64,000 bases of DNA from Muricauda sp. SCSIO 65647 (GCF_021534965.1 NZ_CP091037.1:3747655-3811654), one strand, 5' to 3'; shown: positions 19,124 to 28,882, numbered from the stretch's first letter. Translations and numbers: made by a program. The notes: generated by a model from the letters alone, not told the origin.

Positions 19124-19153
19124 TAACCCTGGTCGGTCGACCGGGGTTTTTTA
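19124..19153 (+). terminator. Intrinsic terminator
   Basis: AACCCTGGTC and GACCGGGGTT arms (one T-G wobble) with a GGTC loop are followed by six T. It ends exactly at the stop codon of convergent ytxJ. Confidence 0.8.
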
Positions 19154-19543
19154 TACCACACTGTTCAGATCAGTATCGGCTATGGCGCCATGCGAGGTGT
19201 GAAAAGTGACCGTGCCATTTTTGACCACCAATAGCTGAGGGGATTGATGCAACACACCGAACATTTCCGAAACCTTATTTGAAACATCTCTGTGAGCGTG
19301 CAAATCCAAAAAATAGAGGTCGGCTTGCTCTCCATTGAGTGGATAACCCTGCTCAAACATATTCAAGACCATTCTGCTGATGCCGCAGGTGGTGGAGTGC
19401 TTGAATATGAGCTGTGGCCTTTCTTTTGATTTGTCTTTTATTTCTTCTATCTGTTCAATGGAAGAAAGAACGATCCAAGGTAGATCATCAACTTTTTTCC
19501 CTGAGCTGTTCTTGCTTCCAAAAAGGTTTCCCAATAATCCCAT
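19151..19543 (-). CDS. ytxJ: Monothiol bacilliredoxin YtxJ
   Basis: A 130-residue thioredoxin-fold protein. The active-site region IFKHSTTCGISRMVL has one cysteine in the TCGIS context typical of YtxJ/BrxC proteins, which remove bacillithiol from S-bacillithiolated proteins. The later region FGVLHQSPQLLVVKNG carries the cis-proline of the fold. It implies that this organism makes bacillithiol. The -7 box TAAATTTG lies four bases before the ATG, so the mRNA is predicted to be leaderless. Confidence 0.9.
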   Translation of the reverse strand: MGLLGNLFGSKNSSGKKVDDLPWIVLSSIEQIEEIKDKSKERPQLIFKHSTTCGISRMVLNMFEQGYPLNGEQADLYFLDLHAHRDVSNKVSEMFGVLHQSPQLLVVKNGTVTFHTSHGAIADTDLNSVV

Positions 19544-19547
19544 ACTG

Positions 19548-19555
19548 CAAATTTA
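19548..19555 (-). promoter_or_regulatory. -7 box of ytxJ, four bases from the ATG
   Basis: TAAATTTG on the minus strand, then CAGT, then ATG. By comparison with the SRP RNA promoter, transcription should begin at the A of the start codon. No clear TTG is seen at -33. Confidence 0.5.
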
Positions 19556-19629
19556 GAATTTCAGTCGTGCTTATTGAAAAAGCTTACAAACTGACGAAAT
19601 GTCTTTGTTTTTTAGGGTTTTCGCGACAA

Positions 19630-19659
19630 TTTGACTGGTCTTGCCCTCTGGTAAGGTTG
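19630..19659 (+). promoter_or_regulatory. Probable clpB promoter
   Basis: TTTG (19630-19633), 18 bases, then TAAGGTTG (19652-19659), one mismatch from TAnnTTTG. The leader to the ATG is about 25-28 bases. No heat-shock inverted repeat was recognised. Confidence 0.4.
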
Positions 19660-19687
19660 TTGACCTCCATAGGTAAAACTGTAGAAA

Positions 19688-22288
19688 ATGAACTTTAATA
19701 ATTTCACCATAAAATCTCAAGAGGCTGTACAGCAGGCCCAGCAATTGGCACAGGCATACGGCCATCAGCAAATTGAAAATGAGCACTTGTTCAAGGCCAT
19801 CGGTGAGGTCGACGAGAATGTGCTTCCCTTTTTGCTAAAAAAACTGAATGTCAACAATGCACTTGTCGCACAGATCTTAGACAAAGAACTGCAACGTTTT
19901 TCGAAGGTCTCGGGAGCAGACATCATGCTTTCGCGTGAAGCCGGAAAGAGCTTGAACGAAGCCAGCATCATTGCCAATAAGATGGGCGATGAATATGTAT
20001 CCATCGAGCATATGATCTTGGCCATTTTTAAATCAAAGAGCAAGATTGCCCAAATCTTGAAAGACCAAGGGGTCAATGAAAAAGACCTGAAGACGGCAAT
20101 CGAAGAACTTCGCAAAGGTGGCAAAGTCACCTCTCAAAGTGCCGAGGATACCTACAATGCCCTGAACAAGTATGCCCGCAATCTGAACCAAGAGGCCGAT
20201 AGTGGCAAGTTAGATCCCGTCATTGGGCGCGATGAAGAAATAAGGCGCGTGCTTCAGATACTTTCTCGAAGAACCAAGAACAACCCTATGTTGGTCGGTG
20301 AGCCGGGGGTTGGTAAAACGGCCATTGCCGAAGGTTTGGCCCATCGAATCGTACAGGGCGATGTACCCGAAAACCTAAAAGAAAAGACCATCTATTCTTT
20401 GGATATGGGCGCACTGATCGCAGGAGCAAAATACAAGGGTGAGTTCGAAGAGCGCTTGAAGGCCGTTATCAAAGAGGTCACCACTTCTGATGGCGACATT
20501 GTACTCTTTATTGACGAGATCCACACGCTAGTGGGTGCAGGCGGTGGTCAAGGCGCCATGGATGCCGCTAACATTTTGAAACCTGCCCTAGCGAGAGGTG
20601 AGCTGCGCGCCATTGGGGCCACCACTTTGGATGAATACCAAAAATATTTTGAAAAGGATAAAGCTTTGGAGCGTCGCTTTCAAAAAGTAATGGTCAATGA
20701 GCCCGATACTGAAAGTGCCATATCCATTTTGAGGGGTATCAAAGAAAAATATGAGACCCACCACAAAGTACGCATCAAAGATGAGGCCGTGATAGCAGCC
20801 GTTGAATTGTCACAACGCTATATCACCGATAGATTTTTGCCGGACAAAGCCATTGACTTGATGGACGAGGCCGCTTCTAAACTTCGGATGGAAATAAACT
20901 CAAAACCTGAAGAACTAGATGCCCTTGACCGTAAGATCATGCAGTTGGAAATCGAGATCGAGGCCATTAAAAGGGAAAAAGATGAAGATAAACTCAAGTC
21001 GCTGAACCTTGAATTGGCCAACCTAAAAGAAGAGAGAAATGAAATCTTTGCCCAATGGGAAAGTGAGAAATCAGTGGTTGACAGTATTCAAAAAACGAAG
21101 CAAAGCATCGAAAACTTCAAGCTAGAGGCCGAGCGTGCCGAACGAAACGGTGATTACGGCAAAGTCGCCGAGCTTCGCTACGGTAAGATCAAGGAAGCCC
21201 AAGAGCGGTTGGAAAAACTACAACAAGAACTTCAAGAACAACAAAATTCAGGTACCCTTATCAAAGAAGAAGTGACCAATGAAGACATCGCAGAGGTGGT
21301 TGCAAAATGGACAGGCATACCCGTGACCAAAATGTTACAGAGCGAGCGTGAAAAGCTATTGAGCCTCGAAAAGGTATTGCACAAACGTGTAGTGGGCCAA
21401 GATGAGGCCATAGAAGCGGTTTCTGATGCCATCAGACGTAGCCGAACAGGCCTGCAAGATGCCAAGAAGCCCATAGGGTCATTTATGTTCTTGGGCACCA
21501 CAGGTGTGGGCAAGACCGAACTTGCCAAAACTCTTGCTGAATATCTGTTCGATGATGAGAACGCTTTGACGCGAATCGATATGAGCGAGTACCAAGAAAG
21601 ACATGCGGTAAGTCGATTGGTCGGAGCCCCTCCCGGATATGTCGGTTATGACGAAGGTGGTCAATTGACCGAAGCGGTGCGAAGAAGACCCTATTCCGTC
21701 ATCTTATTGGATGAGATCGAAAAGGCACATCCTGACACATTCAATATTTTATTGCAAGTGCTTGACGAGGGCAGGTTGACCGATAATAAAGGCTGTGTGG
21801 CAGATTTCAAGAACTGTATCATTATCATGACCAGCAATATGGGCAGCCATATCATTCAAGAGAAGTTCGAGAACAATGATGATCTGCACAGCGCCACTGA
21901 AGCGGCAAGAATTGAGGTTTTGGGATTATTGCGAAAAACCATACGCCCTGAATTCTTGAACCGAATCGATGACATCATCATGTTCACACCGTTGAACAGG
22001 GCTGACATCAAGAAGATTGTCGAACTACAATTAGATCTGCTAAAAAAGTTGCTTGAGGCACAGAACATCACCATCGATGCAACCAATGAAGCCATTGAGT
22101 ACTTGTCAGAAAAGGGCTTTGACCCCCAATACGGTGCACGGCCCATCAAAAGATTGATACAAAAAGAAGTACTCAATAAACTGTCTAAAGAAATGCTGGC
22201 AGGCAAAGTGAAGACCGATAGTATCGTGTTGATCGACTCTTTTGATAACGAACTGGTCTTTAGAAATCAAAGTGAGCTAGTGGAATAA
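19688..22288 (+). CDS. clpB: Disaggregase ClpB
   Basis: An 866-residue Hsp100 chaperone that works with DnaK/DnaJ to extract proteins from aggregates. In order: N-terminal Clp domain (1-145), AAA1 with Walker A GEPGVGKT and LFIDEIH, the long coiled middle domain (~400-530, rich in Glu/Lys/Leu) that distinguishes ClpB from ClpA/ClpC, AAA2 with LGTTGVGKT and [11 protein letters not shown], and the C-terminal small domain with [10 protein letters not shown]. The length equals the family norm. It is monocistronic with a strong terminator. Confidence 0.97.
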   Translation: MNFNNFTIKSQEAVQQAQQLAQAYGHQQIENEHLFKAIGEVDENVLPFLLKKLNVNNALVAQILDKELQRFSKVSGADIMLSREAGKSLNEASIIANKMGDEYVSIEHMILAIFKSKSKIAQILKDQGVNEKDLKTAIEELRKGGKVTSQSAEDTYNALNKYARNLNQEADSGKLDPVIGRDEEIRRVLQILSRRTKNNPMLVGEPGVGKTAIAEGLAHRIVQGDVPENLKEKTIYSLDMGALIAGAKYKGEFEERLKAVIKEVTTSDGDIVLFIDEIHTLVGAGGGQGAMDAANILKPALARGELRAIGATTLDEYQKYFEKDKALERRFQKVMVNEPDTESAISILRGIKEKYETHHKVRIKDEAVIAAVELSQRYITDRFLPDKAIDLMDEAASKLRMEINSKPEELDALDRKIMQLEIEIEAIKREKDEDKLKSLNLELANLKEERNEIFAQWESEKSVVDSIQKTKQSIENFKLEAERAERNGDYGKVAELRYGKIKEAQERLEKLQQELQEQQNSGTLIKEEVTNEDIAEVVAKWTGIPVTKMLQSEREKLLSLEKVLHKRVVGQDEAIEAVSDAIRRSRTGLQDAKKPIGSFMFLGTTGVGKTELAKTLAEYLFDDENALTRIDMSEYQERHAVSRLVGAPPGYVGYDEGGQLTEAVRRRPYSVILLDEIEKAHPDTFNILLQVLDEGRLTDNKGCVADFKNCIIIMTSNMGSHIIQEKFENNDDLHSATEAARIEVLGLLRKTIRPEFLNRIDDIIMFTPLNRADIKKIVELQLDLLKKLLEAQNITIDATNEAIEYLSEKGFDPQYGARPIKRLIQKEVLNKLSKEMLAGKVKTDSIVLIDSFDNELVFRNQSELVE

Positions 22289-22308
22289 TTAAGCTTTCAA
22301 GGCTTTTA

Positions 22309-22347
22309 AAATCCTTTTCCGGTTTTTTTCGGAAAAGGATTTTTTTG
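22309..22347 (+). terminator. Intrinsic terminator of clpB
   Basis: AATCCTTTTCC and GGAAAAGGATT arms around a 10-base loop (GGTTTTTTTC), followed by a T-run. Confidence 0.85.
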
Positions 22348-22460
22348 TTTCCGATCCCCAAAATATCAACGGTAAAAATAATTGCCACAACTACAAATAA
22401 GGTCCGAGGGCAGATTTTTCCATTTGAATCTTTATTTTAGCAGCTCTCATAACCTAGACC

Positions 22461-23774
22461 ATGCCGATCGTAATTGCCCTTTTGGGCATCCTGCTACTTT
22501 TTTTGTTGATTGCCCGGGTAAAACTCAATGCCTTTCTCGCCTTCATCATTGTCTGCCTCTTTGTCGGAATCTTTCAGGGAATGGATTTACAACTGCTCGT
22601 CAAATCAATTCAAAATGGTATCGGCAATACCTTGGGCTTTTTGGTGTTGATTCTCGGTTTGGGGGCCATGCTGGGCAAATTGGTCGCCGATAGCGGGGCA
22701 GCCCAGCGCATTACCACCAAACTGGTCGATAAATTTGGAATCAGAAACGTGCAATGGGCCATGGTCGTCACGGGTTTTATCGTGGGTATCCCCATGTTTT
22801 ATTCTGTGGGTTTTGTCATTTTGATCCCTTTGGTCTTCACCATTGCCATGTCAACGGGGCTTCCATTGATTTATGTGGGTCTACCGATGTTGACCTCATT
22901 GTCTGTGACACATGGCTATCTTCCGCCCCACCCTGCCCCGACCGCCATCGCTGCCATGTTCAACGCCGATATTGGCAAAACGTTGTTATATGGGATCGTT
23001 ATCGCCATTCCGGCCATTTTGGTAGCGGGTCCGTTATTTGCCAGAACCATCAAAAATATCGAAGCGAAGCCATTGAAAGAATTTTACAATCCGGTATTGA
23101 TTCCAGAAGAAGAATTGCCTTCAACGACCAACAGTATTTTGAGTGCCCTTTTGCCCATCATTTTAATAGCATTGGCCATAGCGGCAGAACAACTTCTTGC
23201 CGATGGGCTCTTGAAAGAGGTGCTTATTTTTATAGGAAACCCGGTCATCGCATTATTGCTATCAGTTTTGGTCGCGGTCTATACCCTGGGCATTGCACGG
23301 GGAAAGAAAATGAAAACGGTCATGAAATCACTTTCGGCCTCTGTGGCAAGCATCACCATGATTTTATTGATCATCGCAGGTGCAGGGGCGTTGAAAGAAG
23401 TGTTGGTCGACAGCAAGGTAAGCGAATATATTGCCTCGACCCTCGAAGGTTCAAGTATCTCCCCATTGATCTTGGCATGGCTCATTGCCACGGCAATACG
23501 TGTCAGTGTAGGTTCGGCAACCGTTGCCGGGTTGACGGCCGCGGGCATCGTACTGCCCTTGGCTTCTGGAACCGGGGTAAGCACAGAATTAATGGTCTTG
23601 GCCATTGGGTCCGGTAGTCTGATGCTCTCGCATGTGAACGATACGGGCTTTTGGATGTTCAAAGAATATTTCAATCTTACGGTAAAGGAAACACTCTCAA
23701 CATGGACCGTCATGGAAACCCTAGTGGGTATTATGGGGCTATTGGGGGTCTTGACATTGAACATGATAATTTGA
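22461..23774 (+). CDS. GntP-family permease (gluconate/D-serine type)
   Basis: A 437-residue inner-membrane proton symporter with ~11-12 hydrophobic helices. The GntP family signature is visible in HGYLPPHPAPTAIA, and SHVNDTGFWMFKEYFNL in the C-terminal part is also family-typical. GntP proteins import gluconate or, in DsdX, D-serine. It is the first gene of a four-gene run with RidA, a fold-III PLP enzyme and a dipeptidase; that company argues for D-serine or another D-hydroxy amino acid rather than gluconate. A gluconokinase exists elsewhere in the window (38312), so gluconate remains the alternative. Confidence 0.88.
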   Translation: MPIVIALLGILLLFLLIARVKLNAFLAFIIVCLFVGIFQGMDLQLLVKSIQNGIGNTLGFLVLILGLGAMLGKLVADSGAAQRITTKLVDKFGIRNVQWAMVVTGFIVGIPMFYSVGFVILIPLVFTIAMSTGLPLIYVGLPMLTSLSVTHGYLPPHPAPTAIAAMFNADIGKTLLYGIVIAIPAILVAGPLFARTIKNIEAKPLKEFYNPVLIPEEELPSTTNSILSALLPIILIALAIAAEQLLADGLLKEVLIFIGNPVIALLLSVLVAVYTLGIARGKKMKTVMKSLSASVASITMILLIIAGAGALKEVLVDSKVSEYIASTLEGSSISPLILAWLIATAIRVSVGSATVAGLTAAGIVLPLASGTGVSTELMVLAIGSGSLMLSHVNDTGFWMFKEYFNLTVKETLSTWTVMETLVGIMGLLGVLTLNMII

Positions 23775-23781
23775 TTACACC

Positions 23782-24249
23782 ATGAAAAAATCTCCTTCAG
23801 AACGAATTAAGGAATTGGGCTTGCAATTTCCCCCGGCACCAAAGCCGTTGGGCGTTTATAAACCCATTTTGGTCGTCGACAACCATCTGTATGTATCGGG
23901 CCAAGGCACGGTCAATTTTGACGGCTCTTTGATGAAAGGCCGAGCTGGTGACGATCTCGATAAGGATCAAGCCAAAATAGCGGCCAGACAGGTGGGCCTT
24001 ACCATGCTATCGACTATCATGACCCATTTTGGAAATCTCGATAAGATCAAAAGGGTCGTCAAGGTATTGGGCATGGTAAACTGTACTCCCGACTTTGGGC
24101 AACACCCCTATGTCATCAATGGTTTCAGTGAATTGATGGTCGAGGTATTTGGTGAAGAAAATGGTGTGGGGGTACGCAGTGCCGTGGGCATGATGCTACC
24201 CGATAACATTCCCGTTGAGATCGAGGCCATGTTTGAATTACATGGGTAG
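23782..24249 (+). CDS. RidA family (YjgF-like) enamine/imine deaminase
   Basis: A 155-residue protein. It has a Rid-fold core with YVSGQGTVNFDGSLMKGRAG and AARQVGLTMLSTI; near the C-terminus a conserved Arg (GVGVRSAVGM) and VEIEAMFELHG correspond to the RidA pocket, where Arg binds the carboxylate. RidA hydrolyses 2-aminoacrylate and other reactive enamines released by PLP dehydratases. It is sandwiched between the permease (8 bases) and the PLP enzyme (one base), so it probably works with the latter. The N-terminal extension (RIKELGLQFPPAP) is typical of the longer RidA subgroup. Confidence 0.9.
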   Translation: MKKSPSERIKELGLQFPPAPKPLGVYKPILVVDNHLYVSGQGTVNFDGSLMKGRAGDDLDKDQAKIAARQVGLTMLSTIMTHFGNLDKIKRVVKVLGMVNCTPDFGQHPYVINGFSELMVEVFGEENGVGVRSAVGMMLPDNIPVEIEAMFELHG

Positions 24250-24250
24250 C

Positions 24251-25363
24251 ATGCGACAAAAGTGGTATGAAATAACAAGTGATGAGCACTTCATTACCCC
24301 TTCTTTGGTAGTGCATCCTGACCGTATCCAAAGAAATATCGAGACCATGATACGAATGGCCGGTGGCCATGAATCACTAAGACCACATGTCAAGACCTAC
24401 AAAATGGCCGAAGTTATTGAGATGCAGCTACGCATGGGTATTGACAAGTTCAAATGCGCAACGATCGCCGAGGCAGAACTGTTGGCCTCATGTGGAGCAA
24501 AAGACGTGCTTTTGGCCATGCAGCCTGTCGGGGCTTCCATTCCACGGCTTTTCAAATTGATCGATACCTTTCAAAATACGACCTTTTCAACCCTTGTCGA
24601 CAATATCGATACCCTTGGTGCTCTCGAGAGATCTGCGATGAAAGAAAATGTGGTTTTGGATGTTTGGCTCGATATAAACAACGGCATGAACCGTACCGGA
24701 ATCTTACCCGATGATTCGGCCATTGCCTGTTATCGGGCCCTATACGGTTCAGGGCATCTTAAGGCAAAGGGGTTTCATGTCTATGACGGCCATATCAGGA
24801 ATGTACATTTCGAGGAACGTAAAAAGCGGTGCAATGAGGCTTTCGAACAGGTTGAAGTGCTGAAAGAAAACATTGAAAACTTAGGAATGGAGGTCGGGAA
24901 TATTGTGGCCGGTGGTTCTCCCACCTTTCCAGTACATTGCCTAAGGGAAGGTGTACAAAAATCGCCGGGCACCGTATTGCTTTGGGATCAGGGCTATAGC
25001 GATATCTTACCTGAATCTGACTTTCTTTGTGCAGCGGTTTTGACGACCCGAATCATCAGCAAACCAGCTTCTGGTCTTATTTGTCTCGATCTCGGGCATA
25101 AGTCAGTGGCACCTGAAATGCCCTTCCCAAGGGTAAAATTTCAAAACCTTGATGATGCATGTCAGCAAATCAAGCATAGCGAAGAACATTTGGTCATCGC
25201 TTGTGAAAATCCAAAAAAATACAAGATAGGTGACTTGTTTTATGCGATTCCCTATCACATTTGTCCGACAGTGGCCAAATACGATGAGGTGTATATGGCA
25301 AAGAACCATAAAATTGCAGCTCGTTGGAAAGTAGCCGCTAGAGGCAACAAAATCTCTATTTGA
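24251..25363 (+). CDS. Fold-type III PLP enzyme, D-serine dehydratase / D-threonine aldolase family
   Basis: A 370-residue protein. It has an N-terminal alanine-racemase-like barrel with the PLP lysine in RPHVKTYK (Lys48), and a C-terminal beta domain ending with PYHICPTVAKYDEVY. His336-x-Cys338 in that motif corresponds to the metal-binding pair; from memory it is His-x-Cys in eukaryotic-type D-serine dehydratase and D-hydroxyaspartate dehydratase, but His-x-Asp in D-threonine aldolase. A dehydratase is therefore favoured, which also explains the adjacent RidA. The start is 24251 or 24242 (overlapping the RidA stop); the latter adds three residues. Confidence 0.87.
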   Translation: MRQKWYEITSDEHFITPSLVVHPDRIQRNIETMIRMAGGHESLRPHVKTYKMAEVIEMQLRMGIDKFKCATIAEAELLASCGAKDVLLAMQPVGASIPRLFKLIDTFQNTTFSTLVDNIDTLGALERSAMKENVVLDVWLDINNGMNRTGILPDDSAIACYRALYGSGHLKAKGFHVYDGHIRNVHFEERKKRCNEAFEQVEVLKENIENLGMEVGNIVAGGSPTFPVHCLREGVQKSPGTVLLWDQGYSDILPESDFLCAAVLTTRIISKPASGLICLDLGHKSVAPEMPFPRVKFQNLDDACQQIKHSEEHLVIACENPKKYKIGDLFYAIPYHICPTVAKYDEVYMAKNHKIAARWKVAARGNKISI

Positions 25364-25366
25364 TCC

Positions 25367-26431
25367 ATGTTCATATTCGATGCCCACCTAGATCTTGCCA
25401 TGAATGCCATAGAGTGGAACCGCGATCTTCGGTTATCTGTTGAAGAAATCAGGGAGGTTGAAAAAGGCCTGACCGACAAACCCGATAGAGCCAAGAACAC
25501 GGTTTCGTTGCAGGCTATGCGTAATGGCAATATCGGCTTGTGCGTGGCCACACAGATCGCACGGTACTCACCAGAAGGAAATCCGTTGCCCGGTTGGAAT
25601 TCTCAGCAGCAGGCATGGGCGCAGACCCAAGGCCAACTCGCATGGTACAAGGCCATGGAAGATGCAGGTGAAATGGTGCAAATTACCAATGTTCAAGAAC
25701 TGCACACCCATCTCGAAATCTGGAAAAATGATGCTCCCAACAAACCCATCGGCTACATCTTGAGCCTTGAGGGAGCAGATTCCATCATAAGCATGGAATA
25801 TTTGGAAAAGTCATACGAATCAGGACTTAGGGCCATAGGTCCTGCCCACTATGGTCCGGGAGTTTATGCGCACGGTACCGATTCTGACGGTGGTATTGGT
25901 GCAAAAGGCCGTGAGCTGCTCAAAAAAATTGGAGAATTAAACCTCATTCTTGATGTGACCCATTTGTGCGATACCAGTTTTTGGGAAACCATAGACCTAT
26001 ACAACGGTCCGCTTTGGGCCAGTCACAGCAATTGTAGAAAGCTGGTAGATCACAATCGACAATTTTCAGATGAACAGTTGAAAGAACTGGTTCAACGTGA
26101 AGCGGTAGTCGGTATTCCCTTAGATGCGTGGATGATGGTACCCGGTTGGATTAGGGGCAAATCCACTCCCGAACAAACAGGAGTAACCCTTGAAACGATG
26201 GTTGGCCATATGGATCATATCTGTCAGCTTGCCGGTAATTCGTTGCATGTTGGCATTGGCACTGATTTGGATGGTGCCTTTGGCAAAGAACAATGCCCTG
26301 CAGACCTTGATACTATAGCCGATTTACAGAAAGTACCCAATTTATTGGGAAAAAGGGGGTATTCACAAACCGACATCGAGAATATCATGCACCGAAATTT
26401 CATTCGCTTCATACAGAATGTTTGGAGTTAA
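25367..26431 (+). CDS. Membrane-dipeptidase-like metalloenzyme, peptidase family M19
   Basis: A 354-residue TIM-barrel amidohydrolase. The binuclear zinc ligands can be placed: FDAHLDL (HxD), the bridging Glu in LSLEGAD, His in LDVTHLCD and His in ASHSNCRKL, plus GIGTDLDGAF at the end of the barrel. M19 enzymes cleave dipeptides, with notable tolerance for D-residues at the C-terminal position. No signal peptide is visible, so it acts in the cytoplasm. It starts three bases after the PLP-enzyme stop; as the last operon gene it may release D-amino acids for the dehydratase. Confidence 0.9.
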   Translation: MFIFDAHLDLAMNAIEWNRDLRLSVEEIREVEKGLTDKPDRAKNTVSLQAMRNGNIGLCVATQIARYSPEGNPLPGWNSQQQAWAQTQGQLAWYKAMEDAGEMVQITNVQELHTHLEIWKNDAPNKPIGYILSLEGADSIISMEYLEKSYESGLRAIGPAHYGPGVYAHGTDSDGGIGAKGRELLKKIGELNLILDVTHLCDTSFWETIDLYNGPLWASHSNCRKLVDHNRQFSDEQLKELVQREAVVGIPLDAWMMVPGWIRGKSTPEQTGVTLETMVGHMDHICQLAGNSLHVGIGTDLDGAFGKEQCPADLDTIADLQKVPNLLGKRGYSQTDIENIMHRNFIRFIQNVWS

Positions 26432-26467
26432 CAGAAAGAAGCATTCCATAAATGCATACCAAACAGT

Positions 26468-26485
26468 ATATATATTTTTATATAT
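26468..26485. promoter_or_regulatory. AT-only inverted repeat before the TetR gene
   Basis: ATATATA and TATATAT arms with a four-T spacer, 35 bases before the TetR start. It may be an autoregulatory operator or a promoter-melting tract; such AT runs also arise by chance. Confidence 0.3.
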
Positions 26486-26520
26486 TAGTCTAAAATTACC
26501 AAGCGCCAACTACACACTAC

Positions 26521-27117
26521 ATGTCAACCAAAGCCGAACGTACCACCGCCTATATCATTGAGACTGTCGCCCCCATTTTCAACAAATTTGGATATGTGGG
26601 TACCAGTATGAGCGATTTGACCGAAGCCACTGGCTTGACCAAGGGCGCCATTTATGGAAACTTTGAAAACAAAGAGGCTTTGGCCCTCTCTGCTTTTGAA
26701 TATAACCGAAATCAACTACTGGAGACCATTGATGAGAAATTGTCAGTTGAGGGTTCATCCATGAAAAAAGTATTTTCCCTGATCAGCTTTTATCGGCAAT
26801 ATGATGTTTTCGCACTGCCCATGGGAGGGTGTCCGATCTTAAATGTTGGGGTCGATGCACAACACAACAACAAGCTTCTGATTGCCGCGGTGGTAGAAAC
26901 CATAAAAGAAATAGAGGGTAAGATTGCATTGGTGCTTGAGAATGGTGTCAACAGCAGAGAACTGCATCTTCCCGTGACACCCTTACAATTTGCCAAACAG
27001 CTCTATACCATGCTTCAAGGTGCTGTTGCCATGTCTACCATGACCCGAGACCGAAAATATCTGATGAATACCTGTGCCTATCTTGAGCAGTTGGTGATGC
27101 AAGAAATCAAAAAGTAG
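26521..27117 (+). CDS. TetR/AcrR family transcriptional regulator
   Basis: A 198-residue repressor. The N-terminal helix-turn-helix is classic: FNKFGYVGTSMSDLTEATGLTKGAIYGNFENKEALA. The C-terminal ligand domain begins after residue 60 and contains GGCPILNVGVDAQ, seen in TetR proteins of the AcrR/FadR-like type. It lies 89 bases after the M19 gene, with an AT-rich inverted repeat between them, so it is probably transcribed separately. Whether it controls the upstream operon cannot be told. Its stop is four bases from the convergent PorP gene. Confidence 0.88.
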   Translation: MSTKAERTTAYIIETVAPIFNKFGYVGTSMSDLTEATGLTKGAIYGNFENKEALALSAFEYNRNQLLETIDEKLSVEGSSMKKVFSLISFYRQYDVFALPMGGCPILNVGVDAQHNNKLLIAAVVETIKEIEGKIALVLENGVNSRELHLPVTPLQFAKQLYTMLQGAVAMSTMTRDRKYLMNTCAYLEQLVMQEIKK

Positions 27118-27121
27118 TTTT

Positions 27122-28882
27122 TTAGCGTTTCACCCTGAAAATCCAAGTTTTATCCGGGTATTTGCCATAATACTTGCTATCTCTGGCTTTTCTGGCTTCT
27201 TCGATGGTATTGAAACGTTTCAGATAGACGTAATTATAGCCGTTTAGCTCCCTGTAGAATGATTTGGGCTCAAGTCCCTTTTCATTCAAGGTCTTCATGA
27301 AGTTTTCAAAGTACTTTTTGGTTCCGAACACATTGGCAATAAGATAGAACCCCGGTTGAAGTCCGTCTGCAGTCAGTACTTCCTCATATTTTTCACCTGG
27401 TTTTATTTCAACCTTTTCTTCACTGATTTTAGCAATACTGTCTTTTTTGCGTTGGTCAGCCAATAATTGCCGTTCTAGCCTTTGGGCGGTAGCGATTGAA
27501 TCTTGCGCTCTTTTCAATTGTGCTGCTGCTAAATCGGCTTTTGCAATGGAGTCTTGTTCCATCCTCAACCTCTTGGCAGCCTCTTCTACCCGTACGATGG
27601 AATCACTGATCTTTTTGGCCCGTTCGACCATGGCAATCGAATCTTGCTCCCTTTTCAATTGTGCGGCCACCAAATTGGCCTTCGCAATGGAGTCTTGTGC
27701 TATCCTCAACCTCTTGGCGGCCTCTTCTGCCCGTACGATGGAGTCATTGATCTTTTTGGCCCGTTCGACAATGGCAATCGAATCTTGAACCTTTCTATTG
27801 TACTCTGCCCTAGCAATCGAATCTTGAATTTGTTGCGCTCTGGCCAACTCGGCTTCCCGTTGTCTCAGTTTTTCATCCTCAGCACCAGTGTCAAGAACCT
27901 CTTGCTGTTCATCTTTCTGTGGTTTTGTCTCGTCTGCCACCAAGTCTTCCTCTTCAACTTCTACCACTTCTCTTCTAGAATTGGCATTACCAAAATGATA
28001 AGATGCCACTAATTCAAAAGTGGAATTCTCGTCGCTCAATGCAGAATCAGTGGCGAACTCGAACAAACCGCCGATAGAAAACTTTTTGAAAAGGGTCACC
28101 CCTGCCCCACCAGACAGACCATAAAAGCTGTTATAACCGCCCTGTGCCCAAAAAATGGAAGTCGCCAACAGGGCATTGATGCCGATCTGGGTATCGGCAT
28201 CGGGCACCGACCGAAGATAGAGCATAGGTCTTACATACGATTCGCCCGCAGCAGCGAAAAGCTGAACTGGCAAATCATAGCTCAACAATCCTGAAAAAAT
28301 AGTACCTGTACTCTCCCTATCATTGTTGCTCAAATTAACTTCCAAGGCATTTTCTAAAGCCATGGCAATGGCAAAATCTCCTGATTGCAGACGCACGCCC
28401 GGTGTCATTTGCAAAACAAAACTATCAGAGGTTTCCAATTGGGGCAGGTCGAGCTCATCATCTGACAAAAAACGATCATCGGCCAATTCTTGTTGAAAAG
28501 CCAATACATTGGCCCCTACGGTAAGTCTGGTACCATTGCCCACATCAAACGAATGGGCATAATTGCCAATACCACCGGTATTCAAAAAAATACCTGTATT
28601 ATGCTGTAAAAATCCAATGCCAAAAGTAGATTCGGGTGTAATCGCCCCTGAATAATCAAAAAAAAGTGTCGTGGGGTTGCCATCTATGGTCTGCCATTGC
28701 CAGCGTGTCCAAGTAGAAAGAGCATTCGGATTGTTCCAATCCAATGAAAAAGTCGGATTGAACAAACTGGCGTTGAACCTGGTCAAATTGTGCTGTCGCA
28801 AATCTTCGGGCAATGAGACCTCTTGGGCCACGATTGTTGCTGATATACAGAGTAACACGCAAAATCCGAAGACATTTCGCAT
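27122..28882 (-). CDS. PorP/SprF-type outer-membrane protein with coiled linker and SPOR-like domain
   Basis: A 586-residue protein. It has a signal peptide (to Gln20), then ~290 residues of PorP/SprF beta-barrel sequence (LTRFNASLFNPTFSLDW to ELVASYHFGNA). PorP/SprF proteins serve the type IX secretion and gliding systems. Residues ~300-480 are an Ala/Glu/Arg-rich coil with many DSI motifs and a 47-residue tandem duplication (366-412 and 413-459). The last ~85 residues (GFYLIANVFGTKKYFENF, then YLKRFNTIEEARKARD) look like a SPOR-type peptidoglycan-binding fold. The fusion would anchor an outer-membrane barrel to the cell wall. It is single and not next to other T9SS genes. Confidence 0.82.
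   Translation of the reverse strand: MRNVFGFCVLLCISATIVAQEVSLPEDLRQHNLTRFNASLFNPTFSLDWNNPNALSTWTRWQWQTIDGNPTTLFFDYSGAITPESTFGIGFLQHNTGIFLNTGGIGNYAHSFDVGNGTRLTVGANVLAFQQELADDRFLSDDELDLPQLETSDSFVLQMTPGVRLQSGDFAIAMALENALEVNLSNNDRESTGTIFSGLLSYDLPVQLFAAAGESYVRPMLYLRSVPDADTQIGINALLATSIFWAQGGYNSFYGLSGGAGVTLFKKFSIGGLFEFATDSALSDENSTFELVASYHFGNANSRREVVEVEEEDLVADETKPQKDEQQEVLDTGAEDEKLRQREAELARAQQIQDSIARAEYNRKVQDSIAIVERAKKINDSIVRAEEAAKRLRIAQDSIAKANLVAAQLKREQDSIAMVERAKKISDSIVRVEEAAKRLRMEQDSIAKADLAAAQLKRAQDSIATAQRLERQLLADQRKKDSIAKISEEKVEIKPGEKYEEVLTADGLQPGFYLIANVFGTKKYFENFMKTLNEKGLEPKSFYRELNGYNYVYLKRFNTIEEARKARDSKYYGKYPDKTWIFRVKR
27506..27787 (-). repeat. Tandem 141-bp coding repeat (2 copies)
   Basis: Copies at 27647-27787 and 27506-27646 encode 47-residue units beginning QDSIA, with only a few differences (Ile/Met, Asn/Ser, Ala/Val, Ile-Ala/Met-Glu). 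They form the coiled linker of the PorP-SPOR protein. High identity suggests a recent duplication. Confidence 0.85.

Noticed and set aside
22754..23617. Long open frame inside the GntP permease, other frame
   Set aside because: It lies wholly within the permease gene, has a biased composition rich in Gly/Arg/His/Cys, and no recognisable domain.
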